DNA of 64,000 bases from contig NZ_JAENIJ010000002.1 of NCBI RefSeq assembly GCF_016595435.1, positions 148,545 to 212,544 of the forward strand, given 5' to 3'. The position numbers and the translations under genes were made by a program. This document shows, one piece after another, positions 8,506 to 16,778 of the stretch. The notes beneath the pieces are model-generated. The model was given only the letters and a program-made list of their open reading frames with translations, ran no database searches and had not been told where the DNA came from. Every line of letters begins with the position of its first letter. Within the stretch, counting starts at the first letter, position 1. The DNA comes from Luteolibacter pohnpeiensis (GTDB lineage: Bacteria; Verrucomicrobiota; Verrucomicrobiia; Verrucomicrobiales; Akkermansiaceae).

Positions 8506-11500
8506 CTAACTCCGGAAAGTCCGGATATCGAAGGGCCGGAGGACGATGGATTCGCCGTTGTCGCCGTCGGTGTTGATGCGTTCCAGCAGGTCAGTTTCCT
8601 GCAGACCATCGATCGGCAAGGTCCGGGAAAGATCGACTTTGACCTCGCGACCGTAGCTTTCGAGCCAACGGGCGACGACGCCATCGCCGTCCTCGGCACG
8701 TTTGAAGGCTTCAAGCGTGACACCTGGCTTGTTGGCAGAAAGCCAGCATGCACTCGATTCCGACATCGTGCCCTCGCGCACCAGCAGAGGTGTATTCAGT
8801 TCGGCGGCTGCTTCCACCACTCCACCTTCGACGCCAGCTCCGGCATGCGGGAACAAGCTGAAGGTCCAGCGGTGTTGGCCGATGTCGGCATTCGGATCCG
8901 GTGCACCGGCACCTTTCAGCAAAGTCAGGCGGACTCGGCCACCGAGGACATCGCAGCCGAAAATTCCGTCGTTCAACAACGCCGCACCGCAATCGCTTTC
9001 GCTGAGGTCGAGCCAACGCTGCATCGAAACCTCGAACCGTGCCGCATCCCAGCTGGTGTTGCGATGCACCGGACGACGGACGTTGCCGGATTGGATCTCG
9101 AACAGCGCGTGATCCGAACGGATCGACAGCGGGAACGAAACCTTGAGTGCCTTGTTGCGCTCTTTCCAATCGACGAAGGTTTCGAAATCGAGGCGGCTGG
9201 TTCCGGCGCGCATCACGATCCGTTGGGTCATGGTGGAGGTGCCGAAGCTGCGATCAAATTCCAGTACCACGCGCAGCGGTTGTTGCTCGACGACTTTGCC
9301 GGTCGCGCCCTGGCCGACGACCTCGTAGTCTTCCATGGCGGACGCCTCGATGTCCCACGCGCTCCAACGGTTCGGGTAGTCACGCAGCAGGTGAAGCTCG
9401 TTGCCAGTTCCGGCAAGAAACTCGCGGCCGGTTTGGAGATCGGTCACGGATTTCAAGGTGCCGTCCGTGGCGATTTTCACATCGATCAAGCCGTTCGAAA
9501 GTTCCCATCCGCCGGAAATTTCCTTCAGCTGAACTGCTTCCGGCACATCGCTGGTTTCAGCCACGGTGGCATAACCGCAGGCAGGCACCTGCACGTAGGC
9601 GAGCTTTCCGTCCGGCAATTCCACGACTTCCGCGCGATCGTGTGCCAGCGTGTTGAAGGCGACGTGCGATCCGGCGGTCGGTTGCAGCAAGCGTTGCAGA
9701 CCCGCTTCGCGCACAGTCAGGGCGATTTTTTCAATCACCTCGTAATCGCGACGGCTGTCATCGTAAACGCGGCCAATCGACGAACCTGGAAGGATGTCGT
9801 GGAATTGGTTGAGGAGCAGCAACTTCCAGGCGCGATCGAGCGTCTTCGCGGTTGGAGAGTTTTCTTTTTCCGGGCCGTGTCCATCGACGTCCCAGATGAC
9901 GCGCTCCGGTGCCGGATCGGTCTCCACCAACTCACCGGGAGCGAGCAACGAGGTCACTGCGTCGAAAAATTCCGCGTCGCGCAGCAGCAACTCGCAGCGG
10001 CGGTTCATGCGCTTGTTGTGCGACTGGCTGGTGTAGGTGCCGCGGTGCAGCTCCAGGTAAAGCTCGCCGCTCCAAACTGGCGGTTCCTCGATTTCCGCCT
10101 CGGCGGCATCGAAGAATCCACGCACGGTTCCCATTTCGACGGACGGCATGCCTTCCAAGTTTTCGAACCGGCGAATGCGCTCGATCATCTCGATCGATGG
10201 GCCGCCGCCGCCGTCGCCGTAACCGAATGGCATGAGCGAGTGGCTCGCCTGATCCTTTTGGGCAAACTGGCGCTCGGCGCGGGTCAATTCCTTCGCCCAG
10301 ACGCGGGCGTTGTAGGTATCAACCGGCGGGAAGTGGCTGAAAATTTGGGTGCCATCGATCCCTTCCCACATGAACGTGTGATGCGGGAACTGGTTGGTAT
10401 CGTTCCAGGAAATCTTTTGCGTGAGGAAACGATCGACCCCGGCTTTTTGCAAAATCTGCGGCAGCGCGGCCGAGTAGCCGAACACATCGGGAAGCCACAG
10501 GTCTTCGGTTTCGACGCCGAACTCGCGTTCGAAAAATGCCTTGCCGTGGATCAACTGGCGAACCAGCGATTCACCCGATGGCACGTTGCAATCGGGCTCC
10601 ACCCACATGCTGCCGATCGGCTCCCATTGGCCGCGCTTCACAGCTTTTTTGATGCCTTCAAAAATCGAGGGATAAAGCGCCTTCATCCACAGATATTGCA
10701 CCGGCTGCGAGCAGCTGAAGCGGTAGTCCGGGTAGCGCTCCATGTAGGACAGCGCGGTCGAAAAAGTGCGGGCGCACTTGCGGATGGTTTCGCGCAATGG
10801 CCAGCACCAGGCGGTGTCGATGTGGGCATGGCCGGTGGCGGTGATGCGGTGCACGGTGTCGCCGTTTTTCGCGGCCAGCAGCGGTTTCAAAATCGCGCGG
10901 GCTTCGGGCAACCAAGCACTGCTGCCGACTTCCATTTTGCGGCACGCTTGATCCAGCCCACGCATCAGGCGGGCGCGGCGAGTGCCTTCGATTGGCAGCT
11001 CCAGCATCGTTTCGCGCAGCACGCGGAAATCCATGAGAAAGGCGAACGCTTCGGGATCGGCAACTGCCAGGCAGGCTTCTTTCAGCCGGAACAGGCGTTG
11101 CTCGGGGTCGACCGGAGCTTTGCCGTAAGGCCAGTGCCACTCGACCACCGGGTTGGCGGCAGCCTCGACGTAGAAATCGACCGACTTGCCGAACTCGACC
11201 GGGATGGCGCTGCGATAACGGCTGACCGCGATCACCGGTTTGCCGTCTTTCCAGACCAGACCTTCGCGACCGAATCCTTCTTCGTCTTCAAAGCTGAGAT
11301 CGACCAAAGCGACCACGGTTTTGCCTTTCCAAGCGGCCGGAATCTCGCCGCTGAAACGGAACCACGCGGTGCCCCATTCCTTGCCCCAGAGCACCCCTTT
11401 CTCGACAGGTGCGAACTCATTTGCCACCGCCACGTCATAGGTGACGGGTTCGCCTGCGGCCTCCCACATCGCCGCACTCAACGGCGCGCGTTCCGGGTAT

Positions 11501-11568
11501 AGCAATGGCATGATGAAGCGGGCTTCCGCCATCTCGATTCGGGTCTCAATTTTTGCTCTGGTTTCCAT
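8506..11568 (-). CDS. Alpha-mannosidase, glycoside hydrolase family 38
   Basis: This 1020-aa protein hydrolyses alpha-mannosides, judged by family. The GH38 zinc site GHAHIDTAWCWP is at about 246-257 and the nucleophile block LWLPDVFGYSAALPQI places the catalytic Asp near 361. A second carboxylate/His block, DVDGHGPEKENS, follows, then a helical domain and the long beta-rich C-terminal part with family elements DGTLKSV and RIVMRAGTSRLDFET. The N-terminal about 200 residues form the beta-rich domain seen in cytosolic class II mannosidases. A signal peptide is lacking, so it is probably cytoplasmic. The ATG at 11568 (METRAKIE) was chosen; a TTG at 11619 would add 17 residues. No sugar transporter or other glycosidase is adjacent, so the substrate is unspecified. 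Confidence 0.93.
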   Translation of the reverse strand: METRAKIETRIEMAEARFIMPLLYPERAPLSAAMWEAAGEPVTYDVAVANEFAPVEKGVLWGKEWGTAWFRFSGEIPAAWKGKTVVALVDLSFEDEEGFGREGLVWKDGKPVIAVSRYRSAIPVEFGKSVDFYVEAAANPVVEWHWPYGKAPVDPEQRLFRLKEACLAVADPEAFAFLMDFRVLRETMLELPIEGTRRARLMRGLDQACRKMEVGSSAWLPEARAILKPLLAAKNGDTVHRITATGHAHIDTAWCWPLRETIRKCARTFSTALSYMERYPDYRFSCSQPVQYLWMKALYPSIFEGIKKAVKRGQWEPIGSMWVEPDCNVPSGESLVRQLIHGKAFFEREFGVETEDLWLPDVFGYSAALPQILQKAGVDRFLTQKISWNDTNQFPHHTFMWEGIDGTQIFSHFPPVDTYNARVWAKELTRAERQFAQKDQASHSLMPFGYGDGGGGPSIEMIERIRRFENLEGMPSVEMGTVRGFFDAAEAEIEEPPVWSGELYLELHRGTYTSQSHNKRMNRRCELLLRDAEFFDAVTSLLAPGELVETDPAPERVIWDVDGHGPEKENSPTAKTLDRAWKLLLLNQFHDILPGSSIGRVYDDSRRDYEVIEKIALTVREAGLQRLLQPTAGSHVAFNTLAHDRAEVVELPDGKLAYVQVPACGYATVAETSDVPEAVQLKEISGGWELSNGLIDVKIATDGTLKSVTDLQTGREFLAGTGNELHLLRDYPNRWSAWDIEASAMEDYEVVGQGATGKVVEQQPLRVVLEFDRSFGTSTMTQRIVMRAGTSRLDFETFVDWKERNKALKVSFPLSIRSDHALFEIQSGNVRRPVHRNTSWDAARFEVSMQRWLDLSESDCGAALLNDGIFGCDVLGGRVRLTLLKGAGAPDPNADIGQHRWTFSLFPHAGAGVEGGVVEAAAELNTPLLVREGTMSESSACWLSANKPGVTLEAFKRAEDGDGVVARWLESYGREVKVDLSRTLPIDGLQETDLLERINTDGDNGESIVLRPFDIRTFRS

Positions 11569-11619
11569 GGTTTGGAGAAGGATGGGATTGGGAAAGTGGG
11601 GAAACAAATTGGGGATCAA

Positions 11620-11754
11620 TTACGAAACGGACGCTTTGATCTCGCTCAAACAAATAACGGATAAACACTGGCAGGCCAAAACCCGCGCCTCGACAGGGAA
11701 ACCCCGGAGGTCTTTTGCTGCAGATTTCGAAAACTCAATGCGGTAAGAGTCCAT
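11620..11754 (-). pseudogene. Truncated RelE/ParE-type toxin
   Basis: The reading frame opens with MDSYRIEFSKSAAKDLRGFP, the first strand and helix of RelE/ParE-superfamily ribonuclease toxins. After about 25 residues it loses similarity and stops at 44 aa, against about 85 for an intact toxin. The central sheet and the C-terminal catalytic Arg/Tyr-type residues are missing. The start lies inside the last 20 nt of the antitoxin gene, as in active operons of this kind, so this is a real locus that lost its 3' end by deletion or frameshift. A toxic product is unlikely. Confidence 0.6.
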
Positions 11755-11923
11755 CCGCAATGAGTTGCGATTTGAGTTCTGCGAGGGAGATCTGCTCTTC
11801 ATCCCGCCGCTCAGCGACTGCCGCAAAATCCACGGCGTCCTCCATGAGCTCGTCGTGTCCCTTGATGGGAATCACAACGGCAACCTTGTTGCCAAGATCG
11901 TCAGTGAAAAACTGAGTGCTCAT
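11735..11923 (-). CDS. Phd/RelB-type antitoxin
   Basis: The 62-aa acidic protein begins MSTQFFTDDLGNKVAVVIPI, the strand-turn-strand start of a Phd-like antitoxin subgroup that accompanies RelE toxins. It continues with a helix rich in Glu/Asp (ELMEDAVDFAAVAERRDEE) and a short tail (LKSQLIADGLLPH) that would bind the toxin. An in-frame ATG at 11953 would add 10 residues; I prefer 11923 because it matches the family start. The partner at 11620-11754 is truncated, so the antitoxin is probably an orphan remnant. Autoregulation through the N-terminal DNA-binding part would be expected from the family. Confidence 0.7.
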   Translation of the reverse strand: MSTQFFTDDLGNKVAVVIPIKGHDELMEDAVDFAAVAERRDEEQISLAELKSQLIADGLLPH

Positions 11924-11963
11924 GGAGGACGGGTAACGTAGATTTACCGCCATGTCGACAGGA

Positions 11964-13247
11964 TCATTTCACCTGACGCGCGCTGGCCTTGAGGCGCAGG
12001 GCGTTGAGGGAAATGAAGCCGGTGGCGTCGTCCTGATTGTAGGCTTCTTCCTGGCCGCCTTCCATGGTGGCGACGGCTTCGGAGTAAAGGCTGTGTGGTG
12101 AGCGGCGACCGGCGTTCATCACGTTGCCCTTGTAAAGTTTCACGCGCACTTCGCCGGAAACCGTTTGTTGGGTGTGAGTGACCAGCGCCTGGATGGCTTC
12201 GCGCTCTGGAGCGAACCAGAAACCATTGTAAACCAATTGCGCGTATTTCGGGATGAGTGAATCACGGATGTGCATCGCCTCGCGATCAACCACCAAGGTT
12301 TCGAGGTCGCGGTGAGCAGCGAGCAGGATGGTGCCGCCCGGGGTTTCATAAACGCCACGGGATTTCATGCCAACGAAGCGGTTCTCGACGATGTCGACCC
12401 GGCCCACACCGTGCTTGCCGCCGAGGGCATTGAGCACGCGCATGATGCCGTATGGGGTGAGCAAGGTGTAGCCGTCCTTTTCGCCGAGCACTTGGAAGTC
12501 ACCCAGCTCTGTGATCAATTCGGCCAGACCTTCCGCTTGCAGGCCGATCGCGTCGCCTTTTTCGAACAGAATCTGCACGTATTCCGGCTTGTCGGGAGCA
12601 TCCTCAGGAGCGGTCGAAAGCACATACATGTCGCGATCCGCCGGGGTCGTGGCGTCATACCATGGATCCTCCATGGCGCCGGCTTCGAAGGAAATGTGCA
12701 GGAGGTTGCGGTCCATCGAATACGGCTTCTTCATCGATGCCTTGACCGGGATGTTGTTGGCTTCCGCGTAGGCGATCATTTCAGCCCGGCCGGGGAAATC
12801 CTTGCGGAATGAGGCGTCGCGCCATGGGGCGATGCACTTGATTTGTGGTGCCAAAGAAGCGGCGGAAAGTTCGAAACGCACCTGGTCGTTGCCTTTTCCG
12901 GTCGCGCCGTGGGCGATCGCATCAGCTCCTTCAGCGAGAGCGACATCCAGCATGCCTTTGGTAATGCAGGGACGGGCGATCGAGGTGCCAAGCAGGTAGC
13001 GGCCTTCGTAAATCGCGTTCGCCTGCAGCATCGGGAAAATGTAGTTGCGGGCGAATTCCTCTTTCAGATCGCCGAGGAAATACTTCGACGCGCCGGTGTT
13101 GAGCGCTTTTTCCTCAAGGCCGTCCAGTTCTTCGCGCTGGCCGACATCGGCGCAGTAAGCGATGATCTCAGCGGAATATTTTTCCTTGAGCCATTTGAGA
13201 AGAACCGAGGTATCGAGACCTCCAGAGTAGGCGACGAGAATTTTCAT
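11964..13247 (-). CDS. argG: Argininosuccinate synthase
   Basis: It catalyses ATP-dependent condensation of citrulline and aspartate in arginine synthesis. The 427-aa product starts [15 protein letters not shown], which holds the N-type ATP pyrophosphatase loop SGGLDTS. It has the family blocks [60 protein letters not shown] (quoted in part: [19 protein letters not shown]) and [11 protein letters not shown]. Length is close to the usual 400-450. The ATG at 13247 is the family start although the frame stays open to 13331. It is divergent from the kinase gene with about 140 bp between the starts. The other arginine genes are not in the window. Confidence 0.97.
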   Translation of the reverse strand: MKILVAYSGGLDTSVLLKWLKEKYSAEIIAYCADVGQREELDGLEEKALNTGASKYFLGDLKEEFARNYIFPMLQANAIYEGRYLLGTSIARPCITKGMLDVALAEGADAIAHGATGKGNDQVRFELSAASLAPQIKCIAPWRDASFRKDFPGRAEMIAYAEANNIPVKASMKKPYSMDRNLLHISFEAGAMEDPWYDATTPADRDMYVLSTAPEDAPDKPEYVQILFEKGDAIGLQAEGLAELITELGDFQVLGEKDGYTLLTPYGIMRVLNALGGKHGVGRVDIVENRFVGMKSRGVYETPGGTILLAAHRDLETLVVDREAMHIRDSLIPKYAQLVYNGFWFAPEREAIQALVTHTQQTVSGEVRVKLYKGNVMNAGRRSPHSLYSEAVATMEGGQEEAYNQDDATGFISLNALRLKASARQVK

Positions 13248-13387
13248 TGCCGCGCAGGCAAGCATGATCCCGCGAGACGAGCAAGCGGAGAACGTCGGCA
13301 AAGTCCGCAGTTCCCCCATGATCCCCCGCAATTCTTCATTGCCGCCGGTGCGTTCCTGCGGTCAGTTTTCAAGTCGTCGCATTCATC

Positions 13388-15553
13388 ATGGAAGATCGTT
13401 ACGAAATCCGCGGACAAATCGGCCAGGGCGGGCTTGGCTCGGTCTACCGCGCCTTCGATAAGAAAATGAATCGCGAGGTGGCGCTCAAACGCATCACCCC
13501 CAACGACGATGCCCAACAACTTTCGAGCGCGACCGAACAGCTTTCGAAAGAAGCCGGAGCCCTGGCCTCGCTGCAGCACCCGCACATTGTCACCATCTAC
13601 GATGTCGGCAGCGACGACGAAGGCCCCTACGTCGTGATGGAGCTGATTTCCGGCAAAACGCTGGATGAATTGGTGGAAATCGCCCCGCTGACCTGGCCGG
13701 ATTTTCGTGAATTGGCGATGCAGACGCAGGAGGCGCTGATCGCCGCGCAAGAGCTGGACCTGGTCCACCGCGATATCAAACCCGGCAATCTGATGCTCAA
13801 ATGGCTGCCATCCGGGAAATTTCAGGTGAAAATCGTCGATTTCGGCCTGGCCCAGCTGATGCCGGAGCCGACCTTGCAGGACGTCGATGAAAACGACGCG
13901 GTGCTTGGTTCGATTTTCTTCATGGCGCCAGAGCAATTCGAGCGTGGATTCATCGATGGCCGCACCGATCTCTATGCGATGGGCAGCGTTTACTATTACG
14001 CGCTCACCGGGCTGCATCCATTTGACGGACAAACCGGGCAGGAAGTGATGGCCGCCCATCTGAATCACAGCGTCACTCCTTTGCAGCAACTGCGGCCCGA
14101 TTTGCCCAACTGGGTGTGTGACTGGGTGATGTGGCTGCTAAATCGCAAACCGGACGACAGACCCGCCACCGCGCGCGACTCGCTGAAGTTGTTCCTGATG
14201 AACGATGCGCAGCAAGGCCCGCCGACCAGCAGCCTGCGACCACCATCGGATCGGACCGATCCCGCCAGCGGCAAAACCGTCCCCTCCCCTCAACCGCTGC
14301 TTCCGCCGGAAGGTTCACAACCGAGCGTCCACACCACGCCAGTGACGCTTTCGGCTTCAGATTTACCCACCCAGCGCATGACGCCGGGGCCGACGACCCG
14401 ACTTGCGCCGACTCCAGTCAGGCGGCCGCCGAGCCGCCCGCTGCCACCGCGCCCGAAACCGGGCATGAGCAACGTCCAGAAAACCGTCATCGGAGTTCTC
14501 GCTCTGGTGGTGATCTGTGTGGCGGTGCTTTTCATCAGCAAGGCAAACACCCGACACCAGCAGGCGGAAATCCTCGATCAATTGCTGGAGAAAGGTTCGG
14601 AGCCAGGGACCAGGGAGCTGCCGGTCACCGAATCCGAGATTGGCATCCTGCTGCGAGCAACTCTGGAAACCAGTGACAACACCCGCCTGCAGAAAATCTA
14701 CCGCGACCTGTTGATCGCCACGCCCAAAAACGCTGCGGACTTGGACAAACGCATCGCCATTTTCGCCGGTGAACCGGATCTCCCGGACAAGGTTAGGGAG
14801 ACCTTGATCGGCGAAATCCTGCGCCAACGCGGCAAGCCATCCGCCGTGCAGCCCCTTCTCGATTACGTCAGCAAGACCAACGATGGAGCATTCGCCAACA
14901 TGGCGCTGGAGACCGCCCGGGCACTTGCCACGCAGCGCCAATGGGAGGATTTTCTGCAGCTTCTGCTCTACACCACGAGCGATGAAATCCGCGAAACCTC
15001 CGAGGCGGCCATCACCGAGCTGATCCTGGCGGCTCCCCTTCGCGACACATTTGGCGAGAAATTGGTGGCAGCCTATCAAGGCGCGGTGGATGCAAACGTG
15101 CGACTCGCGTTGATCCGATTAATGGGCCATGCGGGAGGCTCTCAACCGGGGCACAAAATCCGTGAGATTCTAAAATCCGGAACCGATCCGGAAAAGGCTG
15201 CCGCAGCGATTTCGGTGGGAGTCTGGCCGGATGACTCGATGTTTCTCCCGCTGGTCGACACTCTGAAATCCACCACCAACACCGGACTCCGAACCAGCCT
15301 CTTTGACTCGGCGTTCCGGCTGTTACTGGACCCGACTCATTCGCGCAAACCCGAGCAGGACGAACAGTTCTGGAAGTTACTCGCGGCAAACGCGGAAACC
15401 AGCCTGGAGCAGGATCAACTCGTCCGCAGCATCACCACCAACCGAAACGAGGCCTGGGTGGCAGATGTGCTGAAAACCATCATCAGCAACGGCAAAAGTG
15501 AAGCCGTGATCACCCGCGCCCAAAAGGCACTCGATGCGATGAGCGGGAATTGA
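13388..15553 (+). CDS. Membrane-anchored Ser/Thr protein kinase (PknB-like) with C-terminal helical repeats
   Basis: The 721-aa protein carries a complete Hanks-type kinase domain at about 5-270: glycine loop GQGGLG (12-17), ATP-binding Lys34 in VALKRI, catalytic HRDIKPGN (127-134), DFG (151-153) and APE (179-181). A Pro/Thr-rich juxtamembrane linker (about 270-355) leads to a membrane helix at about 364-386. The C-terminal 330 residues look like HEAT/TPR-type helical repeats and would face the periplasm. The layout matches bacterial receptor kinases, with a helical-repeat sensor in place of PASTA domains. The substrate and signal are unknown. It is divergent from argG and ends convergently with the cysteine desulfurase gene. 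Confidence 0.92.
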   Translation: MEDRYEIRGQIGQGGLGSVYRAFDKKMNREVALKRITPNDDAQQLSSATEQLSKEAGALASLQHPHIVTIYDVGSDDEGPYVVMELISGKTLDELVEIAPLTWPDFRELAMQTQEALIAAQELDLVHRDIKPGNLMLKWLPSGKFQVKIVDFGLAQLMPEPTLQDVDENDAVLGSIFFMAPEQFERGFIDGRTDLYAMGSVYYYALTGLHPFDGQTGQEVMAAHLNHSVTPLQQLRPDLPNWVCDWVMWLLNRKPDDRPATARDSLKLFLMNDAQQGPPTSSLRPPSDRTDPASGKTVPSPQPLLPPEGSQPSVHTTPVTLSASDLPTQRMTPGPTTRLAPTPVRRPPSRPLPPRPKPGMSNVQKTVIGVLALVVICVAVLFISKANTRHQQAEILDQLLEKGSEPGTRELPVTESEIGILLRATLETSDNTRLQKIYRDLLIATPKNAADLDKRIAIFAGEPDLPDKVRETLIGEILRQRGKPSAVQPLLDYVSKTNDGAFANMALETARALATQRQWEDFLQLLLYTTSDEIRETSEAAITELILAAPLRDTFGEKLVAAYQGAVDANVRLALIRLMGHAGGSQPGHKIREILKSGTDPEKAAAAISVGVWPDDSMFLPLVDTLKSTTNTGLRTSLFDSAFRLLLDPTHSRKPEQDEQFWKLLAANAETSLEQDQLVRSITTNRNEAWVADVLKTIISNGKSEAVITRAQKALDAMSGN

Positions 15554-15568
15554 TCCCGGCCTTCGGTT

Positions 15569-16717
15569 TCACGGTGAGTAAACCACCACCGGCCCCACTC
15601 CCGATCCTTGGATGCGGCGCAATTTTTCCACCGCCCGCTTCACTTGATCGGCAGCGGCCTGCGCTTGCTCCATCGTGTTCAACTTCGAAAAACTGAATCG
15701 CAGGCTGCTTTTGGCACGTGCTTCATCGATCCCCATCGCCAGCTGCACGTGCGAGGGTTTTTGCTTCCCGGTCATGCACGCAGACCCCGCCGAGCAGGCG
15801 ACGCCAGCTTCGTCTAACAAGATCAACAAACCCGCCGCTTCGCAGCCATCGAATGACAGATGGGACGTATTCGGCAAGCGATGCTCCAGGCTTCCATTGA
15901 CGGTGACCCCGGCGACCTGCTCCATCACCTTTTTTTCAAAGGCATTTCGCATTTCATCCAGATTTCCATAGTCAGGCTTGGCTGCGAACGCAGCGGCGAC
16001 TCCCATTGCTACGATGCTTGCCGTATTTTCCGTTCCACTGCGCCGCCCATCCTCCTGACCTCCACCGCGCAGCAACGGCATGAAGCGCAGGCCTTTCCTG
16101 ACATAGAGTGCGCCCATGCCCTTGGGGCCGTGGAATTTGTGTGCGGAGAGCGAGAGCAAATCGACTCCGGTTGCCTTGACATCGATCGGCATTTTCCCCG
16201 CCGCCTGGATGGCGTCCGAGTGAAACGGAAGACCCTTTTCCGCCGCCATTTTTCGCATCTCTGCAATCGGCTGAATCACCCCCGTTTCGTTATTCGCGGT
16301 CATGATCGAAACAAACGCCGCACCGTCTAACAATTCTGCGAAGGCCGTCAAATTCACCCGGCCATCGGCATCGACCGGCGCCAGCTTGACCTCACGCTGC
16401 AGCGACTCCGCATAGCGAAGGACCGCGCTGTGTTCGATCGCCGAAACCACCGCGTGCCCTTCCCCTGTCAAGCGATCCAGGGAATGCAGCGCCGTGTTGA
16501 CACTTTCCGTTCCGCCGCTGGTAAACAGAATTTCGCTCGGTTCGGCTCCGATCAAATCGGCCACTTGGCGACGCGCCTGATCGATCGCCTTGCGGGCCAG
16601 CTTCGCACTCGCATAAGCCCCGGACGGGTTTGCAAAACCATCGCGCAGCCACGGCAGCATCGCGTCCAACACCTCCGGCAACAGCGGCGTCGTCGCATTG
16701 GCGTCCAAATGAATCAT
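15569..16717 (-). CDS. Cysteine desulfurase (NifS/IscS family)
   Basis: A fold-type I PLP enzyme of 382 aa that removes sulfur from cysteine for Fe-S clusters or tRNA thiolation. It starts MIHLDANATTPLLPEVL, the normal family opening. The PLP lysine lies in SLSAHKFHGPKGMGALY, the sulfur-carrying cysteine in ACSAGSACMTG, and the cofactor-contact block is LFTSGGTES. No scaffold (IscU/NifU) or thiouridylase gene is adjacent, so the acceptor cannot be named and I give no symbol. The start, ATG at 16717, lies 60 bp downstream of the ParC-like gene on the same strand, so cotranscription is possible. Confidence 0.94.
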   Translation of the reverse strand: MIHLDANATTPLLPEVLDAMLPWLRDGFANPSGAYASAKLARKAIDQARRQVADLIGAEPSEILFTSGGTESVNTALHSLDRLTGEGHAVVSAIEHSAVLRYAESLQREVKLAPVDADGRVNLTAFAELLDGAAFVSIMTANNETGVIQPIAEMRKMAAEKGLPFHSDAIQAAGKMPIDVKATGVDLLSLSAHKFHGPKGMGALYVRKGLRFMPLLRGGGQEDGRRSGTENTASIVAMGVAAAFAAKPDYGNLDEMRNAFEKKVMEQVAGVTVNGSLEHRLPNTSHLSFDGCEAAGLLILLDEAGVACSAGSACMTGKQKPSHVQLAMGIDEARAKSSLRFSFSKLNTMEQAQAAADQVKRAVEKLRRIQGSGVGPVVVYSP

Positions 16718-16778
16718 GCCGCAGCATCCGATCCACCCGGCGTGTTTTCAACCTGGAAAATCCGGTTCCGTGGCGCCA

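Noticed and set aside
8488-11502. Long open frame (about 1000 codons) on the plus strand opposite the mannosidase
   Set aside because: It is the antisense mirror of the GH38 gene, caused by GC-biased codon third positions. The protein has no recognisable motif, while the opposite strand has complete GH38 motifs.
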